A stretch of DNA of 16,919 nt. Origin: Bacteroidota bacterium. GTDB taxonomy: Bacteria; Bacteroidota; Bacteroidia; Chitinophagales; Chitinophagaceae. Of the stretch, positions 7,336-15,613 are shown in pieces (the stretch's first letter is position 1; each line of letters starts with the position of its first letter). The stretch spans positions 1-16,919 of the forward strand of contig JAEWWO010000097.1 in the NCBI GenBank assembly GCA_023396345.1. The letters run 5' to 3'. Under the pieces are notes generated by a model. That model had not been told where the DNA came from. It worked only from the letters and a program-made list of their open reading frames with translations, and made no database searches. Made by a program: the position numbers and the translations under genes.

Positions 7336-8856
7336 ATGAACTTGACAAAAGCACCCAAAGGTATCTGGAAGGTAATAGGGGCTTCATCTGCCGGTACTTT
7401 AATAGAATGGTACGATTTCTATATTTTCGGAAGTCTGGCAGTGGTTATTTCTACCAAATTTTATCCGCAGGACAATCCCACTGCTGCTTTTCTTTCTACG
7501 CTGGCAACATTTGCAGCAGGTTTTGTGGTAAGACCTTTCGGAGCAATTGTATTCGGAAAGCTTGGCGATACAGTAGGAAGAAAATATACGTTTTTGCTTA
7601 CGTTGCTTCTGATGGGAGGAGCTACTTTTTTAATAGGTTGTGTGCCGTCTTATGAAACAATTGGTGCTTTTGCGCCGCTTATTGTTTTATTTTTACGTTT
7701 GTTGCAGGGACTGGCTTTAGGCGGAGAATACGGAGGAGCAGCAACCTATGTTGCAGAACACGCACCTGCCGGACAGCGCGGCTTCTGGACATCCTGGATT
7801 CAGACAACGGCTACACTTGGATTGTTCATTTCTTTACTGGTGATACTGGCTACCAAATCCTTACTTTCCAAAGAAGATTTTAATGAATGGGGGTGGAGAG
7901 TACCCTTCTGGATTTCTATCTTAATGGTAGTAATATCATTTTTTATCAGAAGAAATATGCACGAATCTCCCTTGTTTGCTAAGGCAAAGAAAGAAGGAAA
8001 AACAAGTTCCAATCCTTTAAAGGAAAGTTTTGGTAACAAATACAATTTAAAATTTGTGTTGCTGGCATTGTTTGGCGCAGCAATGGGGCAGGGAGTGGTT
8101 TGGTATACAGGACAGTTTTATGTTTTAAATTTTATTCAAAAAATTGGCAATATTGAAAGTGCACAGGTTGATTCTTTAGTGGCAATTGCCTTACTAATGG
8201 CAACTCCGTTCTTTGTTGTATTTGGTTTTTTAAGTGATAAGGTAGGGAGAAAAATTATACTGCTTGCCGGTATGCTCATTGCCATAGTGAGTTACAGACC
8301 TATTTACAGAGCCATGTACAATATTATGGACGTAACAGAAAAATCTGTAACGAAGCAGGAAACTAAAGATCCGCAAATTTATCAGAACGATAAGGGAGAA
8401 GATGTGCTACACTATACATCAGTTATTTATTTTGCAGATAATACTAAAACTACCCGCGACAGCATTGTAACGGCGAAAGATAATGTAACCATAGAACCTC
8501 AGTACACCATAGATTCCTCAACACTTTTGAACAATAACGATAAATGGAAACTCATTTTTCTTGTTTTTATACAGGTGATTTTTGTAACAATGGTTTACGG
8601 TCCTATTGCTGCGTTTCTGGTAGAAATGTTTTCGGTTAAAATCCGCTACACATCCATGTCGTTGCCTTACCATGTAGGTAATGGTATATTTGGAGGTTTG
8701 TTGCCTACGGTAGCTGTGTATTTGTCAACCAAAGCACAACTCTCGGGTAATCCGGAATGGTACTTAGAAGGATTATGGTATCCTATTGTAATTGCCGGAT
8801 TGTGTTTCATTATCGGGCTTGTATATATCAGTAATAATAAAAAGCCTGTTCATTAA
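7336..8856 (+). CDS. MFS transporter of the metabolite:H+ symporter (MHS) family
   Basis: A 506-aa inner-membrane secondary transporter. MHS marks are SSAGTLIEWYDFYIFG (17-32), GKLGDTVGRK (74-83), RLLQGLALGGEYGGAATYVA (121-140) and the repeat-2 motif SDKVGRK (300-306). Characterised relatives (ProP, KgtP, ShiA) import osmolytes, dicarboxylates or aromatic acids by proton symport; the substrate here cannot be assigned. A hydrophilic segment of about 75 residues (roughly 328-404) sits between predicted helices 9 and 10. By standard MFS topology it faces the periplasm, and ProP lacks it. I place the start at ATG 7336, at the conserved N-terminus. The open frame extends further upstream to 7147, but that would overlap nadE. 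A two-helix partner gene follows 17 bp downstream. Confidence 0.9.
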   Translation: MNLTKAPKGIWKVIGASSAGTLIEWYDFYIFGSLAVVISTKFYPQDNPTAAFLSTLATFAAGFVVRPFGAIVFGKLGDTVGRKYTFLLTLLLMGGATFLIGCVPSYETIGAFAPLIVLFLRLLQGLALGGEYGGAATYVAEHAPAGQRGFWTSWIQTTATLGLFISLLVILATKSLLSKEDFNEWGWRVPFWISILMVVISFFIRRNMHESPLFAKAKKEGKTSSNPLKESFGNKYNLKFVLLALFGAAMGQGVVWYTGQFYVLNFIQKIGNIESAQVDSLVAIALLMATPFFVVFGFLSDKVGRKIILLAGMLIAIVSYRPIYRAMYNIMDVTEKSVTKQETKDPQIYQNDKGEDVLHYTSVIYFADNTKTTRDSIVTAKDNVTIEPQYTIDSSTLLNNNDKWKLIFLVFIQVIFVTMVYGPIAAFLVEMFSVKIRYTSMSLPYHVGNGIFGGLLPTVAVYLSTKAQLSGNPEWYLEGLWYPIVIAGLCFIIGLVYISNNKKPVH

Positions 8857-8873
8857 TTTCTAAAAATAATACT

Positions 8874-9104
8874 ATGAACCTTTTAAAAAGATTTTTGGGT
8901 ATTTTCTGGATAGCATTGGCCATACTGGCTTCCTATTATTGTGTATTTGTGTTTGGTTTTCCTAAGATAATTTCTCCCAATCAGGAAGATGTTGTATTTG
9001 GCGTAATAATTTTAACAATTCTTACGCCTATAATTGTAGGCGGACTGGCAGTATTTGGAGCATATGCGCTTTGGGGGGAATACGATAAGGAAAAAATGGG
9101 CTGA
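8874..9104 (+). CDS. Small two-helix membrane protein (DUF6814-like), next to an MFS transporter
   Basis: 76 aa with two clear hydrophobic helices (about residues 7-30 and 40-67) joined by a short polar link (KIISPNQED), ending in the charged tail WGEYDKEKMG. The N-terminus MNLLKRFLGIFWIALA and the YALWGEYD ending resemble a small Bacteroidota family that I recall as DUF6814; that assignment is from memory. It starts 17 bp after the MFS transporter and is surely co-transcribed. A role as an accessory or stabilising subunit of that transporter is inference from the pairing. No enzymatic motif is present. Confidence 0.8.
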   Translation: MNLLKRFLGIFWIALAILASYYCVFVFGFPKIISPNQEDVVFGVIILTILTPIIVGGLAVFGAYALWGEYDKEKMG

Positions 9105-9210
9105 TTTTTGCAGTTCACTACGTGTTTTTACGAAAAGATGTATTATAAATGATACCTTTATTTTAAACGGAGGACATAAAAGTACATCTAATAATGTCAA
9201 CATATAGAAA

Positions 9211-9816
9211 ATGAAAAGATATATTATACTTACGGGAATTATTTTACTGGCTTTTACTACGCATTTATTTGCACAGGAAAAGAATAAGATTAAACTTACT
9301 TTTAATGAATTGAGCAGCCCTATTGAGCTCGATCACAAAAATATTAAAGTGCAGAAATTCGGAGCTTTTCTTAAATTAAATGCGTTTGGCAGAACTTCTC
9401 AGAAAGGTTACATTATACCTATTGACATCACTTTATCTCTCCCGAAATTTGATTATGAAACTCCGCAAAAGCATACATACAAGAATGCAGATAATCACTA
9501 TATCGACGCGTCGAAAGATGCTTCCATGACAATAAAAATAGGAGACGACAGTTATAGCACATTTTATCGTTTCGGAAGCGGAGATGGTAATTCTAAATCG
9601 GAAACTACGGACTACACCATGATTGTACACAATAATATTGAGAAGTCTGTACCCATGGTGAATGTGAATATTCAGCCGGGTTCTTTTTTAAGTACAAGCA
9701 TCAACAGCGGAGGTTCTGAAATCAAGAGACTTACTTTTTCTAATGCAGAGCAGATTTTTGAAATCATCAATCCTTATCCCGAAGGGCTGAAGCCTGTAAT
9801 TGGCGGAACAAAATAG
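9211..9816 (+). CDS. Secreted protein of unknown function
   Basis: 201 aa with a classic Sec signal peptide: MKRY, a hydrophobic core (IILTGIILLAF) and a likely signal peptidase I cut after LFA at residue 21, leaving QEKNK. The mature part is Cys-free, rich in Ser, Thr, Asn and Lys, and alternates polar and apolar residues as in a beta-rich protein. It has no recognisable catalytic motif and no C-terminal sorting domain. I do not recognise the family. It is separated by 106 bp from the preceding small membrane protein gene, probably with its own promoter, and converges with the lipid kinase gene, leaving only 2 bp between stop codons. Confidence 0.75.
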   Translation: MKRYIILTGIILLAFTTHLFAQEKNKIKLTFNELSSPIELDHKNIKVQKFGAFLKLNAFGRTSQKGYIIPIDITLSLPKFDYETPQKHTYKNADNHYIDASKDASMTIKIGDDSYSTFYRFGSGDGNSKSETTDYTMIVHNNIEKSVPMVNVNIQPGSFLSTSINSGGSEIKRLTFSNAEQIFEIINPYPEGLKPVIGGTK

Positions 9817-9818
9817 GC

Positions 9819-10778
9819 TTACTGAATCAGCTTAAAATTATTTCTTAATATTTCTATTTCAAATTCGGGAGCTGTTTCTCTCGGTTCTCCGTCAATGTGT
9901 ATAGGTGCCAAAGAAATATTTTTAATTTTTACCTTAGGGCGTTGCAGATAAAGAATGTCTTTGTACGATGCTATGCCTACAAAATCCTGCAATTCATTAT
10001 TGCCCGTAATTTGTTTTAATACAGCTGCCAGCAGTTTTAGTTTTCCCATTTTCTGAACAATTACAATATCCAGCAAACCGTCGTTCAGCGAGGCTTTCGG
10101 AGCAATGGTAAAATTATTTCCAAACTGATTTCCATTGGCGATACTCAAAAAAAATGCATCGGTGGTTACGGAAAAATCTTCTGAATCTATAGTGAACTGA
10201 TACGTTTTTGCGTTGAAGAAATTAGACAAAACTTTTTGTACATAAGTTTTTAAACCTCTTTGCGAAGACGCTGCAAACTCGTGTGCTACTTTTGCATCAA
10301 AGCCCAGTCCGGTAAGCATGCAACCATATATATTTCCGTTGATAAGAAATGCATCTGAATATTTAGATTCGCCTTTCAGAATTAATTCCAGCGCAAGCCT
10401 TGTGTTCATAGGTATTCCCACTGCGCGCGCCAATCCATTTCCACTGCCATAAGGAATAATGCCAAAGCACACATCTTCTTTATGCAAAGTATTGAGCGCC
10501 TGATTTACCGAGCCGTCGCCACCAATAATTACCACATCGGTAACAGATTCGTTTCTGATTTTTTCTTTTATAAAATCATAATTACCATCGGCTTCGGTAT
10601 TATAAATTTCCCAATGCAGATTTTTTTCAGTGCTGTATTGTTCCAGCGCTGCAAGCACCTTCTTTTTGTCTTTATTTCCTGAAATCGGATTCGCCAGAAA
10701 AATAATTTTTCTTTCCTTAATAGAAGCAACAGGCGCTATTGTTTCGGGCATATCATTCGCAGCATTGGTTGTATGCAT
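9819..10778 (-). CDS. Diacylglycerol kinase-like lipid kinase (YegS/DgkB type)
   Basis: 319-aa member of the DAGK catalytic family, which phosphorylates lipids such as diacylglycerol, and in some bacteria sphingoid bases or undecaprenol. Motifs in order: LANPISGNKDK (28-38), the ATP-binding IIGGDGSVNQ (84-93), IPYGSGNGLARAVGIP (108-123), TGLGFDAKVA (156-165) and the C-terminal IDGEPRE (295-301). No transmembrane segment or signal peptide is seen, so it probably acts at the inner face of the membrane. ATG 10776-10778 is chosen; a TTG two codons earlier or an ATG at codon 10 is possible. Many Bacteroidota make sphingolipids, so the lipid substrate is open. It is divergent from the M20 gene across 131 bp. 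Confidence 0.88.
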   Translation of the reverse strand: MHTTNAANDMPETIAPVASIKERKIIFLANPISGNKDKKKVLAALEQYSTEKNLHWEIYNTEADGNYDFIKEKIRNESVTDVVIIGGDGSVNQALNTLHKEDVCFGIIPYGSGNGLARAVGIPMNTRLALELILKGESKYSDAFLINGNIYGCMLTGLGFDAKVAHEFAASSQRGLKTYVQKVLSNFFNAKTYQFTIDSEDFSVTTDAFFLSIANGNQFGNNFTIAPKASLNDGLLDIVIVQKMGKLKLLAAVLKQITGNNELQDFVGIASYKDILYLQRPKVKIKNISLAPIHIDGEPRETAPEFEIEILRNNFKLIQ

Positions 10779-10909
10779 ACACAAAATTTATTATTAATAT
10801 AAATTACTTGAAAGGCAAAGAACGATTATATTACCGTATTTGCAAGAAAATGGTTATTAATTATTTTTAAATAATAAGAATTTATTACATTGCAAAAAAG
10901 CAAAATATT

Positions 10910-12022
10910 ATGGCAGAGATTTCTCAATTACAAAATGATGCGACGGAGCTGTTGAAAAAGCTGATTGCTACGCCTTCTTTCTCCAAAGAAGAAGACAAGA
11001 CTGCTCAGATTCTGGAAGATTTTTTTGCAGAGAGTGGTATACCGCATCAGAGACACATTAATAACGTATGGGCGGTAAATAAATTTTTTGATACGGAAAA
11101 ACCTACGGTATTGCTCAATTCTCACCATGATACGGTAAAACCCAATCCCAAATACACCATTGACCCGTTCACGCCTTTGGAAAAAGATGGAAAAATTTTC
11201 GGGCTGGGAAGCAATGATGCAGGAGGTTGTCTGGTGTCGCTTATTGCTACCTTCAGATATTTTTATGATAAAGAAAATTTGCCCTTTAACATAGTGATGG
11301 CTTGCTCTTCAGAGGAAGAAATATCCGGAGCAAATGGTATTGAAGCATTGCTGGGTTTTAAAGGTTTTCTGGATTCAGTTGACGAAGTAAGTTTTAAAGA
11401 AGCTAAAAAACACTGGTGTGGTATTGTGGGTGAACCAACGCAAACAGAACTTGCCGTAGCCGAAAAAGGTTTGCTGGTGCTTGATGTAACCGCACACGGT
11501 AAAGCAGGACACGCTGCGCGCAACGAAGGCGTAAATGCTTTGTACCGTGCGGTGAAAGAGATTGAATGGTTCCGTACACATCATTTCGATAAAAAATCGG
11601 AGTGGCTGGGTAAAGTAAAAATGACGGTAACCTCTATCAATACACAGAATAAACAACACAATGTAGTACCGGATTCCTGTCATTATGTGGTTGATGTACG
11701 CATTCCCGATTGTTATGCGCATGAAGATATTCTGGAAATAATCCGGGATAATATTGAGAGTGAAATAAAGCCGAGAAACTTTAGATTAAAGTCGTCCAGC
11801 ATTCCTGTTGATCATCCCATAGTGGCGTCGGGCATGGCTTTGGGAAGAAAGCCGTTTGGTTCACCTACCTGTTCCGATAAGGCATTTATGCAGTTTCCCG
11901 CATTGAAATGCGGTCCAGGCGACAGCGCCAGAAGTCATACAGCCGATGAATATATTTATGTGCAGGAAATTAATGATGGCATAGTTTTTTATATAGATTT
12001 ATTGAAAAACGCTAAATTTTAA
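10910..12022 (+). CDS. M20 family metallo-deacylase, ArgE-like
   Basis: A 370-aa M20 (ArgE/DapE/CPG2) metallopeptidase-fold enzyme with a complete two-zinc site: H72 and D74 in SHHDTVKP, bridging D103 in GSNDAGG, E136 (general base) and E137 in SSEEEISG, E175 in GEPT, and H343 in SHTADEY. The dimerisation (lid) domain lies at about 184-290 with AHGKAGHAAR (195-204). By length and motifs it best fits the branch annotated as acetylornithine deacetylase; in Bacteroidota relatives can act on N-acetylcitrulline or N-succinylornithine instead, and DapE is a lesser alternative. No other arginine biosynthesis genes are nearby. The next gene begins 4 bp after its stop, so the two are co-transcribed. 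Confidence 0.82.
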   Translation: MAEISQLQNDATELLKKLIATPSFSKEEDKTAQILEDFFAESGIPHQRHINNVWAVNKFFDTEKPTVLLNSHHDTVKPNPKYTIDPFTPLEKDGKIFGLGSNDAGGCLVSLIATFRYFYDKENLPFNIVMACSSEEEISGANGIEALLGFKGFLDSVDEVSFKEAKKHWCGIVGEPTQTELAVAEKGLLVLDVTAHGKAGHAARNEGVNALYRAVKEIEWFRTHHFDKKSEWLGKVKMTVTSINTQNKQHNVVPDSCHYVVDVRIPDCYAHEDILEIIRDNIESEIKPRNFRLKSSSIPVDHPIVASGMALGRKPFGSPTCSDKAFMQFPALKCGPGDSARSHTADEYIYVQEINDGIVFYIDLLKNAKF

Positions 12023-12026
12023 AAAC

Positions 12027-12983
12027 TTGAGTTCAAAATTCAGATGGAAAGACTACTTAACTTTCTCTAAAAAAGAAAGAAACGGAGCCGTGATATTTCT
12101 CGCGGTAGTGGGTGCTGTGGTAGCGTTTCCTTTGTTTTTTAACAGGAATGAGAAATATGCGGATAAGCAAATAGCTGATAAAAATGCTCTGGCTGCACTT
12201 TCTCAAAAAGAAAATTTTCAATCAGAAGAATCATTAAGTGATAATATTTCTGAAATAAAAACCGATAATCTTTTTGCATTCAATCCTAATACCATTTCTA
12301 AAGAACAATGGATACAGTTTGGTTTGAGTGAAAAAACAGCTAATACAATCATCAACTATACTTCAAAAGGAGGCAGGTTTTATAAAGCAGAAGATATACG
12401 TAAAATCTGGGGTCTGAAAACTGAAGAAGCCGATGCGTTAATTCCTTTTATACAAATTCCTGAAAGCGGAAACAACAATTATGATCCTTCTTATTCTAAA
12501 GGAAAAACAATTCCTGTAATAGATATTAATACGGCTACAACCGAGGAATGGAAGGCATTACCGGGCATTGGTGATGTGCTGAGTGAGCGTATTGTAAAAT
12601 ACAGAAACTCTGTAAATGGCTTTAGCTCTGTTGACGATATTAAAAAAGTATACGGTATTTCCGATGCCACTTTTAGTAACATACGCAGCTATCTGAAAAT
12701 AAGTAATTCAAAAAAAGTTTCAGCTGAAGCTACAGATAAAACTACTTTGCAGGAAGATAATTCATCGCAGGAAACTGATAATGCACCAAAAGGTAAAGTG
12801 AACATTAATACTGCTACGGAAAGACAAATGATTGCAGCCGGAATATCCCGAAATGTTGCTAAGGCAATTGTGGTTTACAGGGAGCAGAACGGAAAATATT
12901 CCAACATTCAGGATGTAAAGAAAATTATTTTTATTGATGCAGCAGCATATGAAAAAATAGCTCCGCTGATTGTGGCAGAATAA
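12027..12983 (+). CDS. ComEA-like protein with three helix-hairpin-helix units, membrane anchored
   Basis: 318 aa. The start is TTG (12027-12029), 4 bp after the M20 stop; there is no in-frame ATG early enough, and the N-terminus WKDYLTFSKKERNG is typical of Bacteroidota homologues. A single hydrophobic helix (about residues 20-38) anchors it, probably with the rest periplasmic. Three repeated HhH-type units follow: 86-143 (FNPNTISKEQW...), 165-225 (IDINTATTEEWKALPGIGD...) and 258-316 (VNINTATERQMIAAGISRN...). Units 2 and 3 carry the INTAT opening; unit 2 has the clear LPGIG hairpin and units 1 and 3 are degenerate. The fold binds DNA in ComEA, the periplasmic DNA receptor of competence, so a role in DNA uptake is possible but not shown. 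No comEC or comF is in the window. Confidence 0.82.
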   Translation: MSSKFRWKDYLTFSKKERNGAVIFLAVVGAVVAFPLFFNRNEKYADKQIADKNALAALSQKENFQSEESLSDNISEIKTDNLFAFNPNTISKEQWIQFGLSEKTANTIINYTSKGGRFYKAEDIRKIWGLKTEEADALIPFIQIPESGNNNYDPSYSKGKTIPVIDINTATTEEWKALPGIGDVLSERIVKYRNSVNGFSSVDDIKKVYGISDATFSNIRSYLKISNSKKVSAEATDKTTLQEDNSSQETDNAPKGKVNINTATERQMIAAGISRNVAKAIVVYREQNGKYSNIQDVKKIIFIDAAAYEKIAPLIVAE

Positions 12984-13007
12984 TTTTTTAATACACCAAG
13001 ATTTTAT

Positions 13008-13015
13008 TAGGTTTG
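13008..13015 (+). promoter_or_regulatory. Probable -7 promoter box for gcvH
   Basis: TAGGTTTG matches the Bacteroidota TAnnTTTG box, 20 bases before the gcvH ATG. A T-run (12984-12989) lies at about the -33 position, but there is no exact TTTG. It suggests gcvH has its own promoter separate from the M20-HhH transcript, with a leader of roughly 15 nt. Confidence 0.5.
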
Positions 13016-13035
13016 TACAATAAAACTCTTAAAAT

Positions 13036-13416
13036 ATGAATTATCCTGAAGAATTAAAATACACCAAAGATCACGAGTGGGTACGTGTTTCCGAAGGAAA
13101 CGTTGCCTTAATTGGTATTACTGAATTTGCCGCCAGCGAACTGGGAGATATTGTATACGTAGACATTACTACTGTTGGAGAATCTCTTAAAGCAGATGAT
13201 GTTTTCGGTTCAGTAGAAGCAGTAAAAACTGTAAGCGATTTATTTTTGCCTGTAAGCGGAAAAGTACTGGAAGTAAATCCGGAACTGGAACATTCTCCTG
13301 AACTTATCAACAGCGACCCTTATGGACAGGGATGGATGATAAAAGTGGAAATGGATAATCCCGAAGATGTAAATGGTCTGCTGGATGCACCTGCTTATCA
13401 GGGTTTGGTAGAGTAG
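13036..13416 (+). CDS. gcvH: Glycine cleavage system H protein
   Basis: Lipoylated shuttle protein of the glycine cleavage complex that carries the aminomethyl group from P- to T-protein and is reoxidised by L-protein. At 126 aa it has the standard length. The lipoyl attachment site is K64 in [14 protein letters not shown] (57-70). Other family blocks are YTKDHEWV (9-16), [17 protein letters not shown] (27-43) and the C-terminal [13 protein letters not shown]. The other complex members (gcvP, gcvT, lpd) are absent from the window, as is common when gcvH is monocistronic. It is flanked by a probable promoter box just upstream and a strong terminator just downstream, which supports a single-gene unit. 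Confidence 0.96.
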   Translation: MNYPEELKYTKDHEWVRVSEGNVALIGITEFAASELGDIVYVDITTVGESLKADDVFGSVEAVKTVSDLFLPVSGKVLEVNPELEHSPELINSDPYGQGWMIKVEMDNPEDVNGLLDAPAYQGLVE

Positions 13417-13447
13417 ACCCTACGTTAAATGAAATAATTAATAATAG

Positions 13448-13481
13448 AAAATCTGCATGAGTAATTGTGCAGATTTTTTTT
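13448..13481 (+). terminator. Rho-independent terminator of gcvH
   Basis: A perfect 10-bp inverted repeat, AAAATCTGCA (13448-13457) and TGCAGATTTT (13468-13477), with a 10-base loop, running straight into eight consecutive T (13474-13481). It lies 31 bp after the gcvH stop. This is the clearest intrinsic terminator in the window. It separates gcvH from the nucleobase-transport genes. Confidence 0.88.
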
Positions 13482-13523
13482 ATTTGTTGATAAAAATCAT
13501 ATAAAACGGGAAAAGATAATTAT

Positions 13524-13531
13524 TAAGTTTG
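13524..13531 (+). promoter_or_regulatory. Probable -7 promoter box of the nucleobase-transport genes
   Basis: TAAGTTTG fits TAnnTTTG and lies 28 bases before the ATG at 13560, directly after the gcvH terminator. No convincing TTTG -33 element is seen at the normal distance. It is the most plausible start of the 13560-16861 transcript. Confidence 0.45.
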
Positions 13532-13559
13532 CATTCTCTTATCCTGTTAAATCTATACT

Positions 13560-14249
13560 ATGAAACATTTACTCTCTGTTTTTCTTACGCTCAGCATCTT
13601 AACTGTTCATGCTCAGGAGATACAGGTACATTACGATTTTCTTAAACCAAGAGAATATATTACCGGTACGTTTGAAATATTTAAACCGGACAAACTGGGC
13701 AGCACCTTCATGTTTACGGACATTGATTTTAACCGCTATACCGGCGGAGCATCTCTTGCTTATTTTGAAATTGCCCGTAAATTCAATATTCATAACAAAG
13801 CAATTGAAGGATTAAACGCCCACATTGAATACAATGATGGATTGTTGATTACTAAATCAGAAGAGCCCATCGGCATACCCATTAATCGCTCTGTATTGGC
13901 GGGCGTAGGCTTTCCTATTAAGCTGGGCAACTTTACCCTAAACACTTCTTATCTCTACAAAAATATACAGGGCTCTAACGGTATTGACGGACAGTTTACG
14001 GCAGTATGGTTTCAAAATTTATTCAACAATAAAGTTACGCTTCGCGGATTTCTGGATGTATGGAGTCAGCCAAAAAACTGGGCTGATAAAAATAAGAAAA
14101 CGGCTGTATTGCTTACGGAGCCACAGTTTCTGTATAACATTAATGAACATTTTTCTTTTGGTTCAGAGCTGGAAATCAGCAGAAGTTTTGTAGCGGGAAC
14201 TGATGATTTGAAAATTTTTCCTACCGTAATGGCTAAATGGACGTGGTAA
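13560..14249 (+). CDS. DUF5020 / Tsx-like outer-membrane beta-barrel
   Basis: 229 aa. A Sec signal peptide (residues 1-18, cut after VHA) precedes a mature protein of alternating polar and apolar strands ending in an aromatic residue (MAKWTW), as expected for an outer-membrane barrel. The pattern IQVHYDFLK, FEIFKPDKLGSTFMFTDIDF and SLAYFEIARKF is that of the Bacteroidota DUF5020 group, which is related to Tsx, the nucleoside channel of enterobacteria; the family name is from recognition, not a search. It is followed at 23 bp by a purine permease gene and then by a uracil-type permease gene, which fits a nucleoside or nucleobase pore. Substrate specificity cannot be read from the sequence. Confidence 0.82.
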   Translation: MKHLLSVFLTLSILTVHAQEIQVHYDFLKPREYITGTFEIFKPDKLGSTFMFTDIDFNRYTGGASLAYFEIARKFNIHNKAIEGLNAHIEYNDGLLITKSEEPIGIPINRSVLAGVGFPIKLGNFTLNTSYLYKNIQGSNGIDGQFTAVWFQNLFNNKVTLRGFLDVWSQPKNWADKNKKTAVLLTEPQFLYNINEHFSFGSELEISRSFVAGTDDLKIFPTVMAKWTW

Positions 14250-14272
14250 ATTATAAAACTAAAACTTAAACA

Positions 14273-15574
14273 ATGCTGGATAAAATATTTAAACTTAAAG
14301 AAAGAAAAACCAATATTCGTCAGGAGTTCATGGGCGGGCTGGTTACCTTTCTTACCATGGCGTATATTATTTTTGTAAACCCTAATATATTGTCAGATGC
14401 GGGCATGCCCAAAGAGGCGCTGATAACCGTAACCTGTGTGGCTGCTATCATAGGAACTCTGATTGTAGGACTGTGGGCAAATGTACCCTTTGCAATGGCA
14501 CCCGGAATGGGCTTGAATGCTATGTTTGCTTACACTTTGGTTTTAAATCAGGGTGCAAGCTGGCAGCAGGCATTGGGTGTGGTTTTTCTTTCGGGTGTAT
14601 TTTTTATTATTATATCTGTGCTGGGTTTGCGCCACAAAATTATTGATGCTATTCCTGATTCTTTGCGTATTGCCATTGGTGCAGGCATTGGATTGTTTAT
14701 ATCTTTCATTGGGTTTAAACAGATGGGGCTGATTGTTTCCAACGAAGCTACCATTGTTGGCGCAGGAGCGTTTACGCCCGCTTTGGTTATTGGACTGATC
14801 GGATTGTTCATTACCGTTTTACTGGAGATTTTTAAAGTGAAGGGTTCTATATTAATAGGCATACTTTCGGCTACTGTTCTGGGTTTTTTCTTTGACGGAA
14901 ATATAGCTGTGCCACAGGAAGTGGTAAGCGTGCCGCCTTCTATGGCGCCCGTATTTGCTAAGTTAGAGATATTGTCTGTATTAAAAATTGCTTTTATTGT
15001 TCCGATATTTTCTTTTCTTTTTGTGAACCTGTTTGATTCTATCGGCACTGCAATTGCCTGTTCCATGGAAGCCGGGCTGGTTGATAAAAACGGTAAAATG
15101 CCACATAAAAAGAAAGTACTGGAAGCAGATGCCGTAACAACCATGTTGAGTGGTGTAATAGGTACCAGCAGCACAGTTACATATGTGGAATCTGCAGCAG
15201 GTATTGCCAATGGTGCAAGAACCGGTCTGAGCTCTGTATTTACTGCTTTGTTTTTTTTGCTGGCCATGTTCTTTGCTCCGCTGATAGGCATTGTACCTTC
15301 TTATGCCACAGCCCCTGCGCTCGTAATGGTGGGTATTTATATGTCGAAGCATTTAATAAAAATTAATTTCAATGACTTATACATTGCAGTGCCGGCTTTC
15401 CTTACTTTAATTCTGATGCCGCTTACTTACAGCATCAGTACCGGCATCGCGTATGGTTTTGCCAGTTATTTATTGTTTTGCATTTTTACCGGTAAGTTCA
15501 ACAAGATACATCCGATTATGTGGTTCATCGGGATTTTGTCCATAGTTGAAATTATTGTTTCGCAGGTTAAATAA
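14273..15574 (+). CDS. AzgA-type NCS2 purine permease (guanine/hypoxanthine/adenine)
   Basis: 433-aa polytopic inner-membrane protein of the AzgA/PbuG branch (COG2252) of the nucleobase-cation symporter 2 superfamily, which imports purine bases with protons. Family signatures: FMGGLVTFLTMAYIIFVNP (19-37), PFAMAPGMGLNAMFAYT (72-88), FVNLFDSIGTAIA (250-262) and GTSSTVTYVESAAGIANGAR (297-316), the last containing the conserved substrate-site Glu of TM10. Length and hydrophobicity fit 14 helices. The ATG at 14273 follows the barrel gene by 23 bp, and the next permease starts 39 bp after the stop, so the three genes are probably one transcript. Confidence 0.93.
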   Translation: MLDKIFKLKERKTNIRQEFMGGLVTFLTMAYIIFVNPNILSDAGMPKEALITVTCVAAIIGTLIVGLWANVPFAMAPGMGLNAMFAYTLVLNQGASWQQALGVVFLSGVFFIIISVLGLRHKIIDAIPDSLRIAIGAGIGLFISFIGFKQMGLIVSNEATIVGAGAFTPALVIGLIGLFITVLLEIFKVKGSILIGILSATVLGFFFDGNIAVPQEVVSVPPSMAPVFAKLEILSVLKIAFIVPIFSFLFVNLFDSIGTAIACSMEAGLVDKNGKMPHKKKVLEADAVTTMLSGVIGTSSTVTYVESAAGIANGARTGLSSVFTALFFLLAMFFAPLIGIVPSYATAPALVMVGIYMSKHLIKINFNDLYIAVPAFLTLILMPLTYSISTGIAYGFASYLLFCIFTGKFNKIHPIMWFIGILSIVEIIVSQVK

Positions 15575-15613
15575 TTAATTGATATTTTTCCTCACCGCTG
15601 ATATTAATACAAT

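Noticed and set aside
9503..9514. 12-bp perfect palindrome TCGACGCGTCGA
   Set aside because: It is inside the coding frame of the secreted-protein gene, stands alone and has no flanking structure; probably chance.
10779..10909. Promoter TACATTG before the M20 gene
   Set aside because: It lacks one T of the TAnnTTTG box and has no matching upstream element; too weak in AT-rich DNA.
14548..15291. 247-codon open frame on the minus strand inside the AzgA-type permease gene
   Set aside because: It is the antisense shadow of a conserved coding sequence; the translation has no recognisable motif and the plus-strand protein is intact along its whole length.
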